From Cytobacillus horneckiae (GTDB lineage Bacteria; Bacillota; Bacilli; Bacillales; Cytobacillaceae), in assembly GCF_002835735.1 (NCBI RefSeq), contig NZ_PISD01000075.1:1-64000 (forward strand): 64,000 nt of DNA. Reading direction: 5' to 3'. Positions 37,365 to 45,769 of this stretch are shown here, one piece after another; within the stretch, counting starts at the first letter, position 1, and each line of letters begins with the position of its first letter. The position numbers and the translations under genes were made by a program. The notes under the pieces are model-generated. The model made no database searches, was not told the DNA's origin, and saw only the letters and a program-made list of their open reading frames with translations.

Positions 37365-38783
37365 GTGGCACAAGAATATGATTTGGTCATTCTTGGCGGA
37401 GGTACTGGCGGTTACGTAGCTGCTATTCGTGCTTCTCAAGCAGGATTGAAAACAGCATTAGTTGAAAAAGGTAATCTTGGTGGGACATGCCTTCATAAAG
37501 GTTGTATCCCAAGTAAAGCACTTTTAAGAAGCGCAGAAGTATATGCTACTGCCAAGAAAAGTGAAGAATTCGGAGTTATCACTAGCGACGTTTCAGTAAA
37601 CTTTGCTAAAGTTCAAGAAAGAAAAGGTAAAATCGTTGACCAGCTTCATAAAGGTGTTCAACATCTAATGAAACAAGGTAAAATCGATGTATACGAAGGA
37701 ATGGGCCGTATTCTAGGACCATCAATCTTCTCTCCGACTGCTGGCACAATTTCTGTTGAAATGAACAATGGTGAAGAGAATGAAATGTTAGTTCCTAAAA
37801 ACGTTATTGTTGCAACTGGTTCACGTCCAAGAACTTTACCTGGTTTAGAGATCGGCGGAAATGTAATGACTTCTGATGAAGCATTGTCAATGGAAGAAAT
37901 CCCTAAATCAATCATTATCGTAGGCGGCGGTGTAATCGGTATCGAGTGGGCTTCTATGCTTGCTGATTTTGGCGCAGAAGTAACAGTACTTGAATTTGCT
38001 GATCGCATCATTCCTACTGAAGATAAGGATATTTCAAAAGAAATGCAGCGCCTAATGAAAAAACGCGGCGTAAACATTGTTACCAAGGCAAAGGTGCTTC
38101 CTGAAACACTTAAACAAGATGGCGGCGTAACGATTTCTGCAGAAGTGAAAGGCGAGCAAAAAGAATTCAAAGCTGAAAAACTTCTTGTATCTGTAGGCCG
38201 TCAAGCAAACACTGAAGGAATTGGCCTTGAAAACACTGATATTCAAGTGGAAAAAGGACATATCGTCGTAAACGAGCACCTACAAACAAAGGAAACTCAT
38301 ATCTATGCAATTGGCGATGTAATCGGCGGACTTCAACTAGCTCATGTTGCTTCTCATGAAGGAATTCATGCAGTTGAGCATATTGCTAACCAAAACCCAT
38401 CTCCAATCGATTATGATCTTGTTTCTAAATGCATCTACTCTGCTCCAGAAGCAGCTAGCGTTGGTTTAACTGAAGACCAAGCAAAAGAGCAAGGACATAA
38501 AGTGAAGATTGGTAAATTCTCATTCCGTGCAATTGGTAAAGCATTAGTATTCGGTGAATCTGATGGTTTTGTTAAAATTGTTGCCGATGAGGAAACGGAT
38601 GACATTCTTGGTGTTCACATGATTGGACCACACGTAACAGATATGATTTCTGAGGCAGGTCTTGCAAAAGTGCTTGACGCTACCCCTTGGGAAGTGGCGC
38701 ACACTATTCACCCTCACCCGACATTGTCAGAAGCTATTGGCGAAGCTGCTCTAGCAGTTGACGGCAATGCAATTCACGGGTAA
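37365..38783 (+). CDS. lpdV: Branched-chain keto acid dehydrogenase E3 (dihydrolipoyl dehydrogenase)
   Basis: A 472-residue flavoprotein that reoxidises the dihydrolipoyl groups of BkdB with NAD+. The FAD motif VILGGGTGGYVAAIRASQ is at the start; the redox disulfide is in GGTCLHKGCIPSK; the NAD motif is IIVGGGVIGIEWASML; the catalytic His-Glu pair is in HTIHPHPTLSEA. GTG start at 37365 with AGGAGG upstream. Confidence 0.96.
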   Translation: MAQEYDLVILGGGTGGYVAAIRASQAGLKTALVEKGNLGGTCLHKGCIPSKALLRSAEVYATAKKSEEFGVITSDVSVNFAKVQERKGKIVDQLHKGVQHLMKQGKIDVYEGMGRILGPSIFSPTAGTISVEMNNGEENEMLVPKNVIVATGSRPRTLPGLEIGGNVMTSDEALSMEEIPKSIIIVGGGVIGIEWASMLADFGAEVTVLEFADRIIPTEDKDISKEMQRLMKKRGVNIVTKAKVLPETLKQDGGVTISAEVKGEQKEFKAEKLLVSVGRQANTEGIGLENTDIQVEKGHIVVNEHLQTKETHIYAIGDVIGGLQLAHVASHEGIHAVEHIANQNPSPIDYDLVSKCIYSAPEAASVGLTEDQAKEQGHKVKIGKFSFRAIGKALVFGESDGFVKIVADEETDDILGVHMIGPHVTDMISEAGLAKVLDATPWEVAHTIHPHPTLSEAIGEAALAVDGNAIHG

Positions 38784-38802
38784 TTAGCCAAGCGTTGATC
38801 GA

Positions 38803-38885
38803 ATGCTCTAAGTATTGTTAATAAATGCTTAGAGTATTTGGTTAAAACCTTGTGTACAGAATAAAAGAGCGTAATAAAGCTCTTC
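38803..38885 (+). other. Two intercistronic hairpins between lpdV and bkdAA
   Basis: CTCTAAGTATT pairs with ATGCTTAGAG in the first half, and AAGAGC pairs with GCTCTT in the second. Neither has a strong T tract. They divide the bkd operon into an upstream ptb-bcd-buk-lpdV part and a downstream E1/E2 part and could set differential mRNA stability. Confidence 0.6.
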
Positions 38886-38909
38886 TATATATTTTTAGGA
38901 GGTTTTGAA

Positions 38910-39908
38910 ATGGGTAAAGGTAAAAATCGTCATAAAGCTTTAGGTTTAAGTGATGAGAAAGTATTGGAAATGTATGAAACAATGCTTTTAGCGCGCCGTA
39001 TTGATGAGCGTATGTGGCTTCTAAACCGTGCAGGTAAAATTCCTTTTGTTATTTCTTGTCAAGGGCAAGAAGCAGCTCAAGTAGGTGCTGCATTTGCATT
39101 AGATCGTGAAAAGGACTATGCACTGCCATACTATCGTGATATGGGTGTTGTCTTAGCATTTGGAATGACAGCGAAGGAATTAATGCTTTCTGCATTTGCA
39201 AAAGCTGAAGACCCTAACTCAGGCGGACGTCAAATGCCAGGACACTTTGGTCAAAAATCAAACCGCATCGTTACAGGTTCATCACCAGTAACAACGCAAG
39301 TGCCTCATGCAGTAGGGATTGCTTTAGCGGGTAAAATGGAAGGCAAAGACTTATGTACTTTTGTAACATTCGGTGAAGGTTCTTCTAACCAAGGTGACTT
39401 CCACGAAGGTGCAAACTTCGCAGGTGTTCATAAACTTCCAGTTATCTTCATGTGTGAAAATAACAAATATGCGATTTCTGTACCAATTGAAAAACAATTA
39501 GCATGTGAAAATGTATCTGATCGTGCGATTGGCTACGGTATGCCGGGTGTGACTGTTGATGGTAATGATCCACTTGAAGTGTACAAAGTAGTTAAAGAAG
39601 CGGCTGACCGCGGACGTAAAGGTGAAGGCCCATCTCTAATTGAAACAGTTTCTTACCGTTTAACTCCACACTCTTCAGATGATGATGACCGCAGCTACCG
39701 TGATCGCGAAGAAGTTGCAGCAGCAAAAGAAAAAGATTCAATCATCACATTTGCTGTTTATCTTAAAGAGCTTGGTTTATTAACTGATGAGAAAGAAAAA
39801 GAAATGAACGATCGCATCATGAAAATCGTTAACGAAGCAACTGATTTTGCTGAAAATGCACCATATGCAGATCCAGAACATGCAATGAAATATGTATATG
39901 CAGAATAA
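38910..39908 (+). CDS. bkdAA: Branched-chain keto acid dehydrogenase E1 alpha
   Basis: A 332-residue alpha subunit of the ThDP-dependent E1 that decarboxylates branched-chain 2-keto acids. The ThDP motif region FGEGSSNQGDFHEGANFAGVHKLPVIFMCENN is conserved, as is the phosphorylation-loop-like YRLTPHSSDDD. AGGAGG lies before the ATG. It is paired with bkdAB 16 bases downstream. Confidence 0.95.
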   Translation: MGKGKNRHKALGLSDEKVLEMYETMLLARRIDERMWLLNRAGKIPFVISCQGQEAAQVGAAFALDREKDYALPYYRDMGVVLAFGMTAKELMLSAFAKAEDPNSGGRQMPGHFGQKSNRIVTGSSPVTTQVPHAVGIALAGKMEGKDLCTFVTFGEGSSNQGDFHEGANFAGVHKLPVIFMCENNKYAISVPIEKQLACENVSDRAIGYGMPGVTVDGNDPLEVYKVVKEAADRGRKGEGPSLIETVSYRLTPHSSDDDDRSYRDREEVAAAKEKDSIITFAVYLKELGLLTDEKEKEMNDRIMKIVNEATDFAENAPYADPEHAMKYVYAE

Positions 39909-39924
39909 GTAAGGGGGAACAAAC

Positions 39925-40908
39925 ATGGCAGTAATTTCTTATATTGACGCAATCACAATGGCGATGCGCGAAGAAATGGAAAGAGATCCAAAGGTATTTG
40001 TACTAGGAGAAGACGTAGGTCGTAAAGGTGGCGTATTCAGAGCAACTAACGGCTTATACGAACAATTTGGAGAAGACCGTGTTCTTGATACACCGCTTGC
40101 AGAATCTGCAATTGCAGGTGTAGGAATCGGTGCGGCAATGTACGGTTTGCGTCCAATTGCAGAAATGCAATTTGCAGATTTCATCATGCCTGCAGTAAAC
40201 CAAATCATCTCTGAGGCAGCGAAAATTCGCTACCGTTCTAACAACGACTGGACGGCACCAATGGTTATCCGTGCTCCTTACGGCGGTGGCGTTCACGGTG
40301 CATTATACCACTCTCAATCAGTTGAAGCGGTATTTGCTAACCAGCCAGGACTAAAAATCGTAATGCCTTCGACTCCATACGATGCAAAAGGCTTACTAAA
40401 AGCAGCGATTCGTGATGACGATCCTGTAATGTTCTTTGAGCACAAACGTGCATATCGCTTAATCAAAGGCGAAGTGCCTACTGATGATTATGTACTTCCA
40501 ATTGGAAAAGCGGACGTGAAACGTGAAGGTGAAGATATCACTGTTATCACTTACGGTCTATGTGTTCACTTCGCTCTACAAGCAGCAGAGAAATTAGCAA
40601 AAGACGGAATCTCAGCTCATATCCTTGATTTGAGAACTGTTTATCCGTTAGATAAAGAAGCAATCATTGAAGCTGCTTCAAAAACTGGTAAAGTTCTTCT
40701 TTTAACTGAAGATAATAAAGAAGGAAGCATCATGGGTGAAGTTGGTTCTATCATCGCTGAAAACTGCCTATTTGATCTTGATGCGCCAATCATGCGCCTT
40801 GCTGGTCCTGATGTACCTGCAATGCCATATGCTCCAACAATGGAGAAATTCTTCATGGTCAATCCGGATAAAGTTGAAAAAGCAATGAGAGAGCTTGCTG
40901 AATATTAA
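39925..40908 (+). CDS. bkdAB: Branched-chain keto acid dehydrogenase E1 beta
   Basis: A 327-residue beta subunit with transketolase pyrimidine and C-terminal domains. Typical segments: VFVLGEDVGRKGGVFRAT, DTPLAESAIAGVGIGAA and HFALQAAEKLAKDGI. It forms the alpha2-beta2 E1 with BkdAA. AAGGGGGA upstream of the ATG. Confidence 0.95.
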   Translation: MAVISYIDAITMAMREEMERDPKVFVLGEDVGRKGGVFRATNGLYEQFGEDRVLDTPLAESAIAGVGIGAAMYGLRPIAEMQFADFIMPAVNQIISEAAKIRYRSNNDWTAPMVIRAPYGGGVHGALYHSQSVEAVFANQPGLKIVMPSTPYDAKGLLKAAIRDDDPVMFFEHKRAYRLIKGEVPTDDYVLPIGKADVKREGEDITVITYGLCVHFALQAAEKLAKDGISAHILDLRTVYPLDKEAIIEAASKTGKVLLLTEDNKEGSIMGEVGSIIAENCLFDLDAPIMRLAGPDVPAMPYAPTMEKFFMVNPDKVEKAMRELAEY

Positions 40909-40928
40909 TTAAACTGATTAACATATAT

Positions 40929-41004
40929 GCGGGTGTAGCCATCATATGGCTCCCCGCCAATGATTAAAGAGAGAACAGAAAGACTTGCTATAAAGCAGTC
41001 AAAC
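40929..41004 (+). other. Intercistronic hairpins between bkdAB and bkdB
   Basis: GCGGG...AGCCAT/ATGGCT...CCCGC forms an 11-bp interrupted stem near 40929-40958, and GACTTGC/GCAGTC forms a smaller one near 40982-41002. No T tract follows. This is the third structured spacer in the operon. Confidence 0.6.
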
Positions 41005-41024
41005 GTAATAAGGAGGTTTACCCA

Positions 41025-42347
41025 TTGGCTATTGAACAAATTAAAATGCCTCAATTAGGTGAAAGTGTAACAGAAGGTACAATTAGTAAATGGTTAGTAT
41101 CTGTAGGTGACAAAGTTAATAAATATGATCCACTTGCAGAAGTAATGACAGATAAAGTAAACGCTGAGGTACCATCATCTTTTGATGGCGTAATTAAAGA
41201 ACTTATCGCTGAAGAAGAAGGAACTTACGAGGTAGGCGAAGTCATCTTAACAATTGAAACTGAAGGCGGCGGAAGCGCAGACAGTGCACCAGCAGAATCT
41301 GCTGAGCCTGCTAAAGAAGAAGCACCTGCAGCGGACAACCAAGCGGCAGCAGCTGCACCAGCTCCAAACGCTGATGCACCAAGAGGCCGTTATTCTCCAG
41401 CAGTTCTTAAGCTTTCTCAAGAACACGGCATCGACTTGAACCAAGTAACTGGTACTGGTGCTGGCGGAAGAATCACTCGTAAAGACCTTAACAAAATCAT
41501 CGAATCAGGAAACATCCCAACTGCAGCTTCAGCTCCTAAAGCAGAAGCACCAAAAGCAGCAGAAGCTCCTAAGCAAGAAGCGCCTAAAGCAGCCGCTCCT
41601 TCTAAGCCAGCTAAATCTGCAGCAACAAATGTACCAGTTGTTCCTGGCGACGAAGAAATCCCAGTAACAGGCGTACGTAAAGCAATCGCAGCAAATATGC
41701 TTAAAAGTAAGCATGAAGCGCCGCATGCTTGGACAATGATGGAAATTGACGTAACAAACCTTGTTGAATACCGTAATTCAATTAAAGGCGAGTTCAAGAA
41801 GAAAGAAGGCTTCAACCTTACATTCTTCGCTTTCTTTGTAAAAGCAGTTGCTCAAGCGCTTAAAGAATATCCACAAATCAACTCTATGTGGGCTGGAGAC
41901 AAAATCGTTCGCAAGAAAGATATTAACTTAAATATCGCTGTTGCAACTGATGACGCGCTTTACACTCCAGTAATCAAAAACGCTGACGAAAAAACAATCA
42001 AAGGTATCGCTCGTGAAATCGGTGAACTAGCTGGTAAAGTACGCGCAGGAAAATTAACTGGCGCTGAAATGTCTGGTGGAACATTCACTGTAAACAATAC
42101 GGGTTCATTCGGATCTGTTCAGTCTATGGGTATCATCAACCACCCTCAAGCTGCTATCCTGCAAGTTGAATCAATTGTTAAACGCCCAGTAGTTATGGAC
42201 AACGGCATGATCGCTGTTCGTGACATGGTTAACCTTTGTATGTCTCTAGACCACCGCGTACTAGACGGACTTGTTTGCGGACAATTCCTACAACGCGTGA
42301 AGGAAATCCTAGAAAACACTTCTAAAGAAAATACTTCTGTATACTAA
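41025..42347 (+). CDS. bkdB: Branched-chain keto acid dehydrogenase E2 (lipoyl acyltransferase)
   Basis: A 440-residue E2: one lipoyl domain (about 1-80) with the lipoylated lysine in MTDKVNAEV, an Ala/Pro/Glu-rich linker, a peripheral subunit-binding domain (RYSPAVLKLSQEHGIDLNQV...GRITRKDL), a second Ala/Pro/Lys-rich linker and the catalytic acyltransferase domain ending DHRVLDGLVCGQFLQRV with the active-site His and Asp. It forms the core of the complex and transfers acyl groups to CoA. Start TTG 41025 with AAGGAGG upstream. The linker DNA is repetitive, which creates long spurious ORFs in other frames. Confidence 0.96.
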   Translation: MAIEQIKMPQLGESVTEGTISKWLVSVGDKVNKYDPLAEVMTDKVNAEVPSSFDGVIKELIAEEEGTYEVGEVILTIETEGGGSADSAPAESAEPAKEEAPAADNQAAAAAPAPNADAPRGRYSPAVLKLSQEHGIDLNQVTGTGAGGRITRKDLNKIIESGNIPTAASAPKAEAPKAAEAPKQEAPKAAAPSKPAKSAATNVPVVPGDEEIPVTGVRKAIAANMLKSKHEAPHAWTMMEIDVTNLVEYRNSIKGEFKKKEGFNLTFFAFFVKAVAQALKEYPQINSMWAGDKIVRKKDINLNIAVATDDALYTPVIKNADEKTIKGIAREIGELAGKVRAGKLTGAEMSGGTFTVNNTGSFGSVQSMGIINHPQAAILQVESIVKRPVVMDNGMIAVRDMVNLCMSLDHRVLDGLVCGQFLQRVKEILENTSKENTSVY

Positions 42348-42359
42348 TACAGAATTGTC

Positions 42360-42393
42360 GAAGCACCGCGTATAATGCGCGGTGTTTTTTTTT
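42360..42393 (+). terminator. bkd operon terminator
   Basis: The stem CACCGCG/CGCGGTG encloses a short loop and is followed by nine T. Confidence 0.92.
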
Positions 42394-42413
42394 GTGGAAT
42401 AAATCAGAGGTGT

Positions 42414-42778
42414 AAAATGAGTGTCAACTGACGCAAAATCAGCGAGGCGCAAAAAGAGTGCGAGCTGACGCAAAAAGGGTGCCAACTGACGCAAAAAAGA
42501 GAGAAGCGGCGCAAAAAGAGTGCGAACTTACGCAAAAAAACAGCGAGGCGCAAAAAGAATACGAACTGACGCAAAAAAGAGAAAAGCGACGCAAAAAGAG
42601 TGCGAACTGACGCAAAAAAACAGCGAGGCGCAAAAAGAATGCGAACTGACGCAAAAAAGAGAAAAGCGACGCAAAAGAAGTGCGAACTGACGCAAAAAAG
42701 AGAAATGAGACGCAAAAAGAATGCGAACTGACGCAAAAAAGAAACGGCGCCAAAAAAAATGCGCGCTCACCTAAAAAA
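42414..42778. repeat. Tandem repeat array of ~20-bp alternating units
   Basis: About 16 short units fill this gap. Each contains the core gacgcaaaaa or a variant, and two types alternate: gcgaactgacgcaaaaaa and gagaaaagcgacgcaaaaag (or cagcgaggcgcaaaaagaat). The higher-order period is about 42 bases, and the units decay at both edges. The stretch has long minus-strand ORFs rich in Phe, Leu and Cys, but these are by-products of the repeat and not genes. It lies between the bkd terminator and a NERD-domain gene. Confidence 0.85.
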
Positions 42779-42838
42779 CACTTGGTAATTAGCTGATTTA
42801 TTGCTATAATATAGCAAAAATAAAATGAGGAGGAAAAT

Positions 42839-43802
42839 ATGATCCACAAACCTCGAAAAAAGTCTCTCATGCTACTTAAACATGAATCGCTTGAAGCACG
42901 TCTCCCATCTTCCCATCCTAAAATTCCACAAATTACTTCCAATTTGAAAAAGTTGTCCCCAGGCTATAATGGCGAGAAATCGGTTGACTATTATTTAAGC
43001 TTTCTCGATTTTGAAGACTATCATATTTTTCACGATATACGCCTCCCGTTTCAAAATCATTACTTCCAAATCGATATAATCATCCTTACAAGCTATTTTA
43101 TTCTTTTGCTAGAAATCAAAAACATCGCAGGCACTTTATATTTTGATCCTATTTTCAAGCAATTCATACGAAATAAAGATGGTATAGATACTGGTTTTCC
43201 TAATCCGCTTCTTCAAATGAAACTGCATAAAATACAGCTTCAAAGATGGTTAAATCACCATATAAATACCCCGATTTATACCTACCTTGTCATAAGCAAT
43301 CCGCAAACGATTGTTCGAACATCAAAGGATAACGAAACGCTTAATCAAGCAGTCATCCATGCCAACTACCTTTTAGAAAAGATCGAGCAAATACGAAGAA
43401 CGGACCCCGTCTTACCAGAATCCTCATTGCACAAGATATCAAAAAATCTCCTCGCTGAACATAAGGAATTAAACTATCCCATACTTGAAAAATATCATAT
43501 TTCCCAAAATGAGCTGATTAGAGGGATAATTTTGCTGCCGCTGCAGTTTTTGTCCGGTTCAGAGAGTATATGGTACTTGGTATTGCCCAAGCTGCTCCTT
43601 CAGCAATGAAAATCTTCATCAATCTGCACTCAATGATTATTATCTATTAATTAATGAAAGAGCGATGAATAGACAAATTAGACAATTTTTACAGGTGAAT
43701 TCTAGAACAGTCGTGCATCGGCTGTTAAAGGAGATGGAATATCCTTTAGTTGGTTTCAAGAAAAGTGCCTTCTATCAACTGTGCTATTCAGAAGTCAATT
43801 AA
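42839..43802 (+). pseudogene. NERD-domain protein gene broken by a frameshift
   Basis: The first frame gives 256 residues, ending at 43609. It contains a nuclease-related (NERD) domain with GYNGEKSVDYYLSF and the core FQIDIIILTSYFILLLEIKN. Near 43530-43533 (a run of four T) the frame is lost: one extra T would continue the protein through CSFCPVQRVYGTWYCPSCSF, a zinc ribbon, and a C-terminal HRLLKEMEYPLVG segment to the stop at 43800-43802. The second half lacks its own start. Bacillus NERD proteins often have such a C-terminal cysteine region. This is either a real pseudogene or a sequencing error in the T-run. Ribosome site GAGGAGG precedes the ATG. Confidence 0.8.
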
Positions 43803-43910
43803 TACTCGCCCCGCCTTACATATTGCGTGTTTTCCCTATGTATAATACAATTAATATAAGTTTAATTTTGAATTTTATTAATTTTACAAAGGGACTACGG
43901 ATTAGGTGAG

Positions 43911-43945
43911 GGGAGGGAATCTGTCTATTAGTAGACAGCGACTTT
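43911..43945 (+). promoter_or_regulatory. Hairpin between Shine-Dalgarno and start of mutA
   Basis: GGGAGGG (43911-43917) is the only good ribosome site before the ATG at 43946, but lies 28 bases away. Between them CTGTCTA (43921-43927) pairs perfectly with TAGACAG (43932-43938). Folding brings the effective spacing to about 10 bases. No in-frame alternative start lies between. The hairpin may act as a translational switch. Confidence 0.6.
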
Positions 43946-45769
43946 ATGACGTTAAATCAGATGATGAATGAAACGTTTAAGCAGCAAAGCGGACATGATT
44001 GGAAGAATAAAGCCGAAGAAACGTTAAAGGGAAAGTCGATTGACATATTATCAAGAGATACATATGAAAACATTAAATTGAAACCGCTTTACACGAAAGA
44101 GGATTTGCCGCAGTCAAGTATTTCACAAAACCCGGGCAGCGCCGATTTCAGAAGGGGGTTTAATGAGCTTGGCTATGTTGAAGACGATTGGAAGGTTGCG
44201 CAAAAGCTTACTGGCGGAGATCCTAAAATTTTGCGTGAGAAGCTTCTTTTATCTCTGGAAAAAGGACAGACAGCGCTTTCTTTTCACTTAGATGAACTTA
44301 GACCGGCAGAGCTTGCAAAAATTGTAGATGGCCTGCATGATTATCCACTTAGTCTGCATACCGATCAATCATTAAAGGAAATTTTTGATGTGATTGAGGA
44401 TGCGAACTTTACAGGCTATATTGCAAAGGACCCGATTGCAGTATCAGCAAAAACGGGTGTGGCTGTAGATGAAGAATGGCTAGCAGCTATTACTGAAGCG
44501 GATAAAAAATTTCCAAAACTGAAAACGATTTTAGTAGACGCATCCGTTTATCATAATGGGGGTGCAAATGCGGTACAGGAATTAGCTATTTCGGTGGCTA
44601 CAGGGGTCAATCATATTGAGCGCTTGCTCAACGACAAGGGCATGAACATTGAAACAATCCTTGATAAAATGGTTTTTAATTTTTCAATCGGCGCTAATTT
44701 CTTTATCGAAATTGCTAAGCTCCGCGCGGCAAGACTACTTTGGAATAAAGTAGCTGAAGCATATGGAATAGAAGAAAGCAATAGAAAAATGACGATTGCA
44801 GCAGAGACATCTCAATATACTAAGACGGTGTATGATCCATATGTCAATATGCTAAGAGCAGGCAATGAAGCATTTGCTGCTGTATTGGGCGGTATCCAAT
44901 ACTTGCATGTCTCCCCATATAACGCTCCTGAAGGAGAAGCATCCAATTTTTCAGATCGAGTGGCAAGAAATACACAGCTGATTTTAAGAGAAGAAGCGCA
45001 TTTGAAAAAAATAGTCGATCCTGCTGGCGGATCTTATTATATAGAAAGCATTACGAATCAACTGGCAGAAAAAGCATGGAATTTATTCCTGCAGATTGAT
45101 GAAAAAGGCGGAATGGTCGAGGTATTGAAGTCTGGCTGGATACAGGGCCAAATTGCAGATACTCGTCAAAAACGCGAAATTGACAGCTATTCAAGAAAAC
45201 AAAGCATAATCGGTACAAATATTTATGCGAACTTGCAGGATAAACCATTAGAGAAAAAGGCACAATCAAATGTGAAGGCGGCAAACACAGCGTTTGAAGT
45301 CATTCCGCAATTGCGTTTATCAGAAGCATTTGAGAATTTGCGGCACAAGTCAGAAGCATTGCGGGAAAGAGGGCATAAAGTTGAAGCCGGACTGCTTTGT
45401 CTCGGTGAATTAAAAGCTCATAAGGCAAGAATGGACTTTGTTACAGGCTTCCTTGCACCAGGCGGTATCAACACGGCTAAAAGCGAAGGAGTTAGCGGAT
45501 ACGAAGAAGCTACTAGCTTTATTAAGGAAACTAATGTGAAACATTATTTTATTTGTGGATCAAATGAGCAGTATGACGACACAACCATTGGACTCGTAAA
45601 GTCCATCAAACAGGATCATCCGGAAGTAAAGCTGTATCTTGCCGGTCTTCCCGCAAAAGAAGAGCAAGTGAAGTGGGAACAGGCAGGCATTTCTGCTTTT
45701 ATTCATATGAGAAGCAATTGTTACGAGACTCTTCTCTCCATACTAGCTGACTTGGAGGTAGAAAAATAA
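43946..45769 (+). CDS. mutA: Methylmalonyl-CoA mutase small (beta) subunit
   Basis: A 607-residue non-catalytic subunit of the heterodimeric AdoCbl mutase. It keeps the TIM-barrel part ([58 protein letters not shown]). The C-terminal cobalamin-type domain lacks the DxHxxG motif, as expected for this subunit. It overlaps the large subunit gene by one base (TAATG), so translation is coupled. With the large subunit it interconverts methylmalonyl-CoA and succinyl-CoA. Confidence 0.94.
   Translation: MTLNQMMNETFKQQSGHDWKNKAEETLKGKSIDILSRDTYENIKLKPLYTKEDLPQSSISQNPGSADFRRGFNELGYVEDDWKVAQKLTGGDPKILREKLLLSLEKGQTALSFHLDELRPAELAKIVDGLHDYPLSLHTDQSLKEIFDVIEDANFTGYIAKDPIAVSAKTGVAVDEEWLAAITEADKKFPKLKTILVDASVYHNGGANAVQELAISVATGVNHIERLLNDKGMNIETILDKMVFNFSIGANFFIEIAKLRAARLLWNKVAEAYGIEESNRKMTIAAETSQYTKTVYDPYVNMLRAGNEAFAAVLGGIQYLHVSPYNAPEGEASNFSDRVARNTQLILREEAHLKKIVDPAGGSYYIESITNQLAEKAWNLFLQIDEKGGMVEVLKSGWIQGQIADTRQKREIDSYSRKQSIIGTNIYANLQDKPLEKKAQSNVKAANTAFEVIPQLRLSEAFENLRHKSEALRERGHKVEAGLLCLGELKAHKARMDFVTGFLAPGGINTAKSEGVSGYEEATSFIKETNVKHYFICGSNEQYDDTTIGLVKSIKQDHPEVKLYLAGLPAKEEQVKWEQAGISAFIHMRSNCYETLLSILADLEVEK

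Noticed and set aside
41247-41726. Several Cys- or Gln-rich ORFs inside bkdB
   Set aside because: They are frame-shifted or antisense readings of the Ala/Pro/Lys-rich linkers of BkdB.
42439-42942. Long minus-strand reading frames rich in Phe, Leu, Cys and Arg
   Set aside because: They are generated by the gacgcaaaaa tandem repeat read in reverse, exist in several frames at once, and have no ribosome site or domain pattern.
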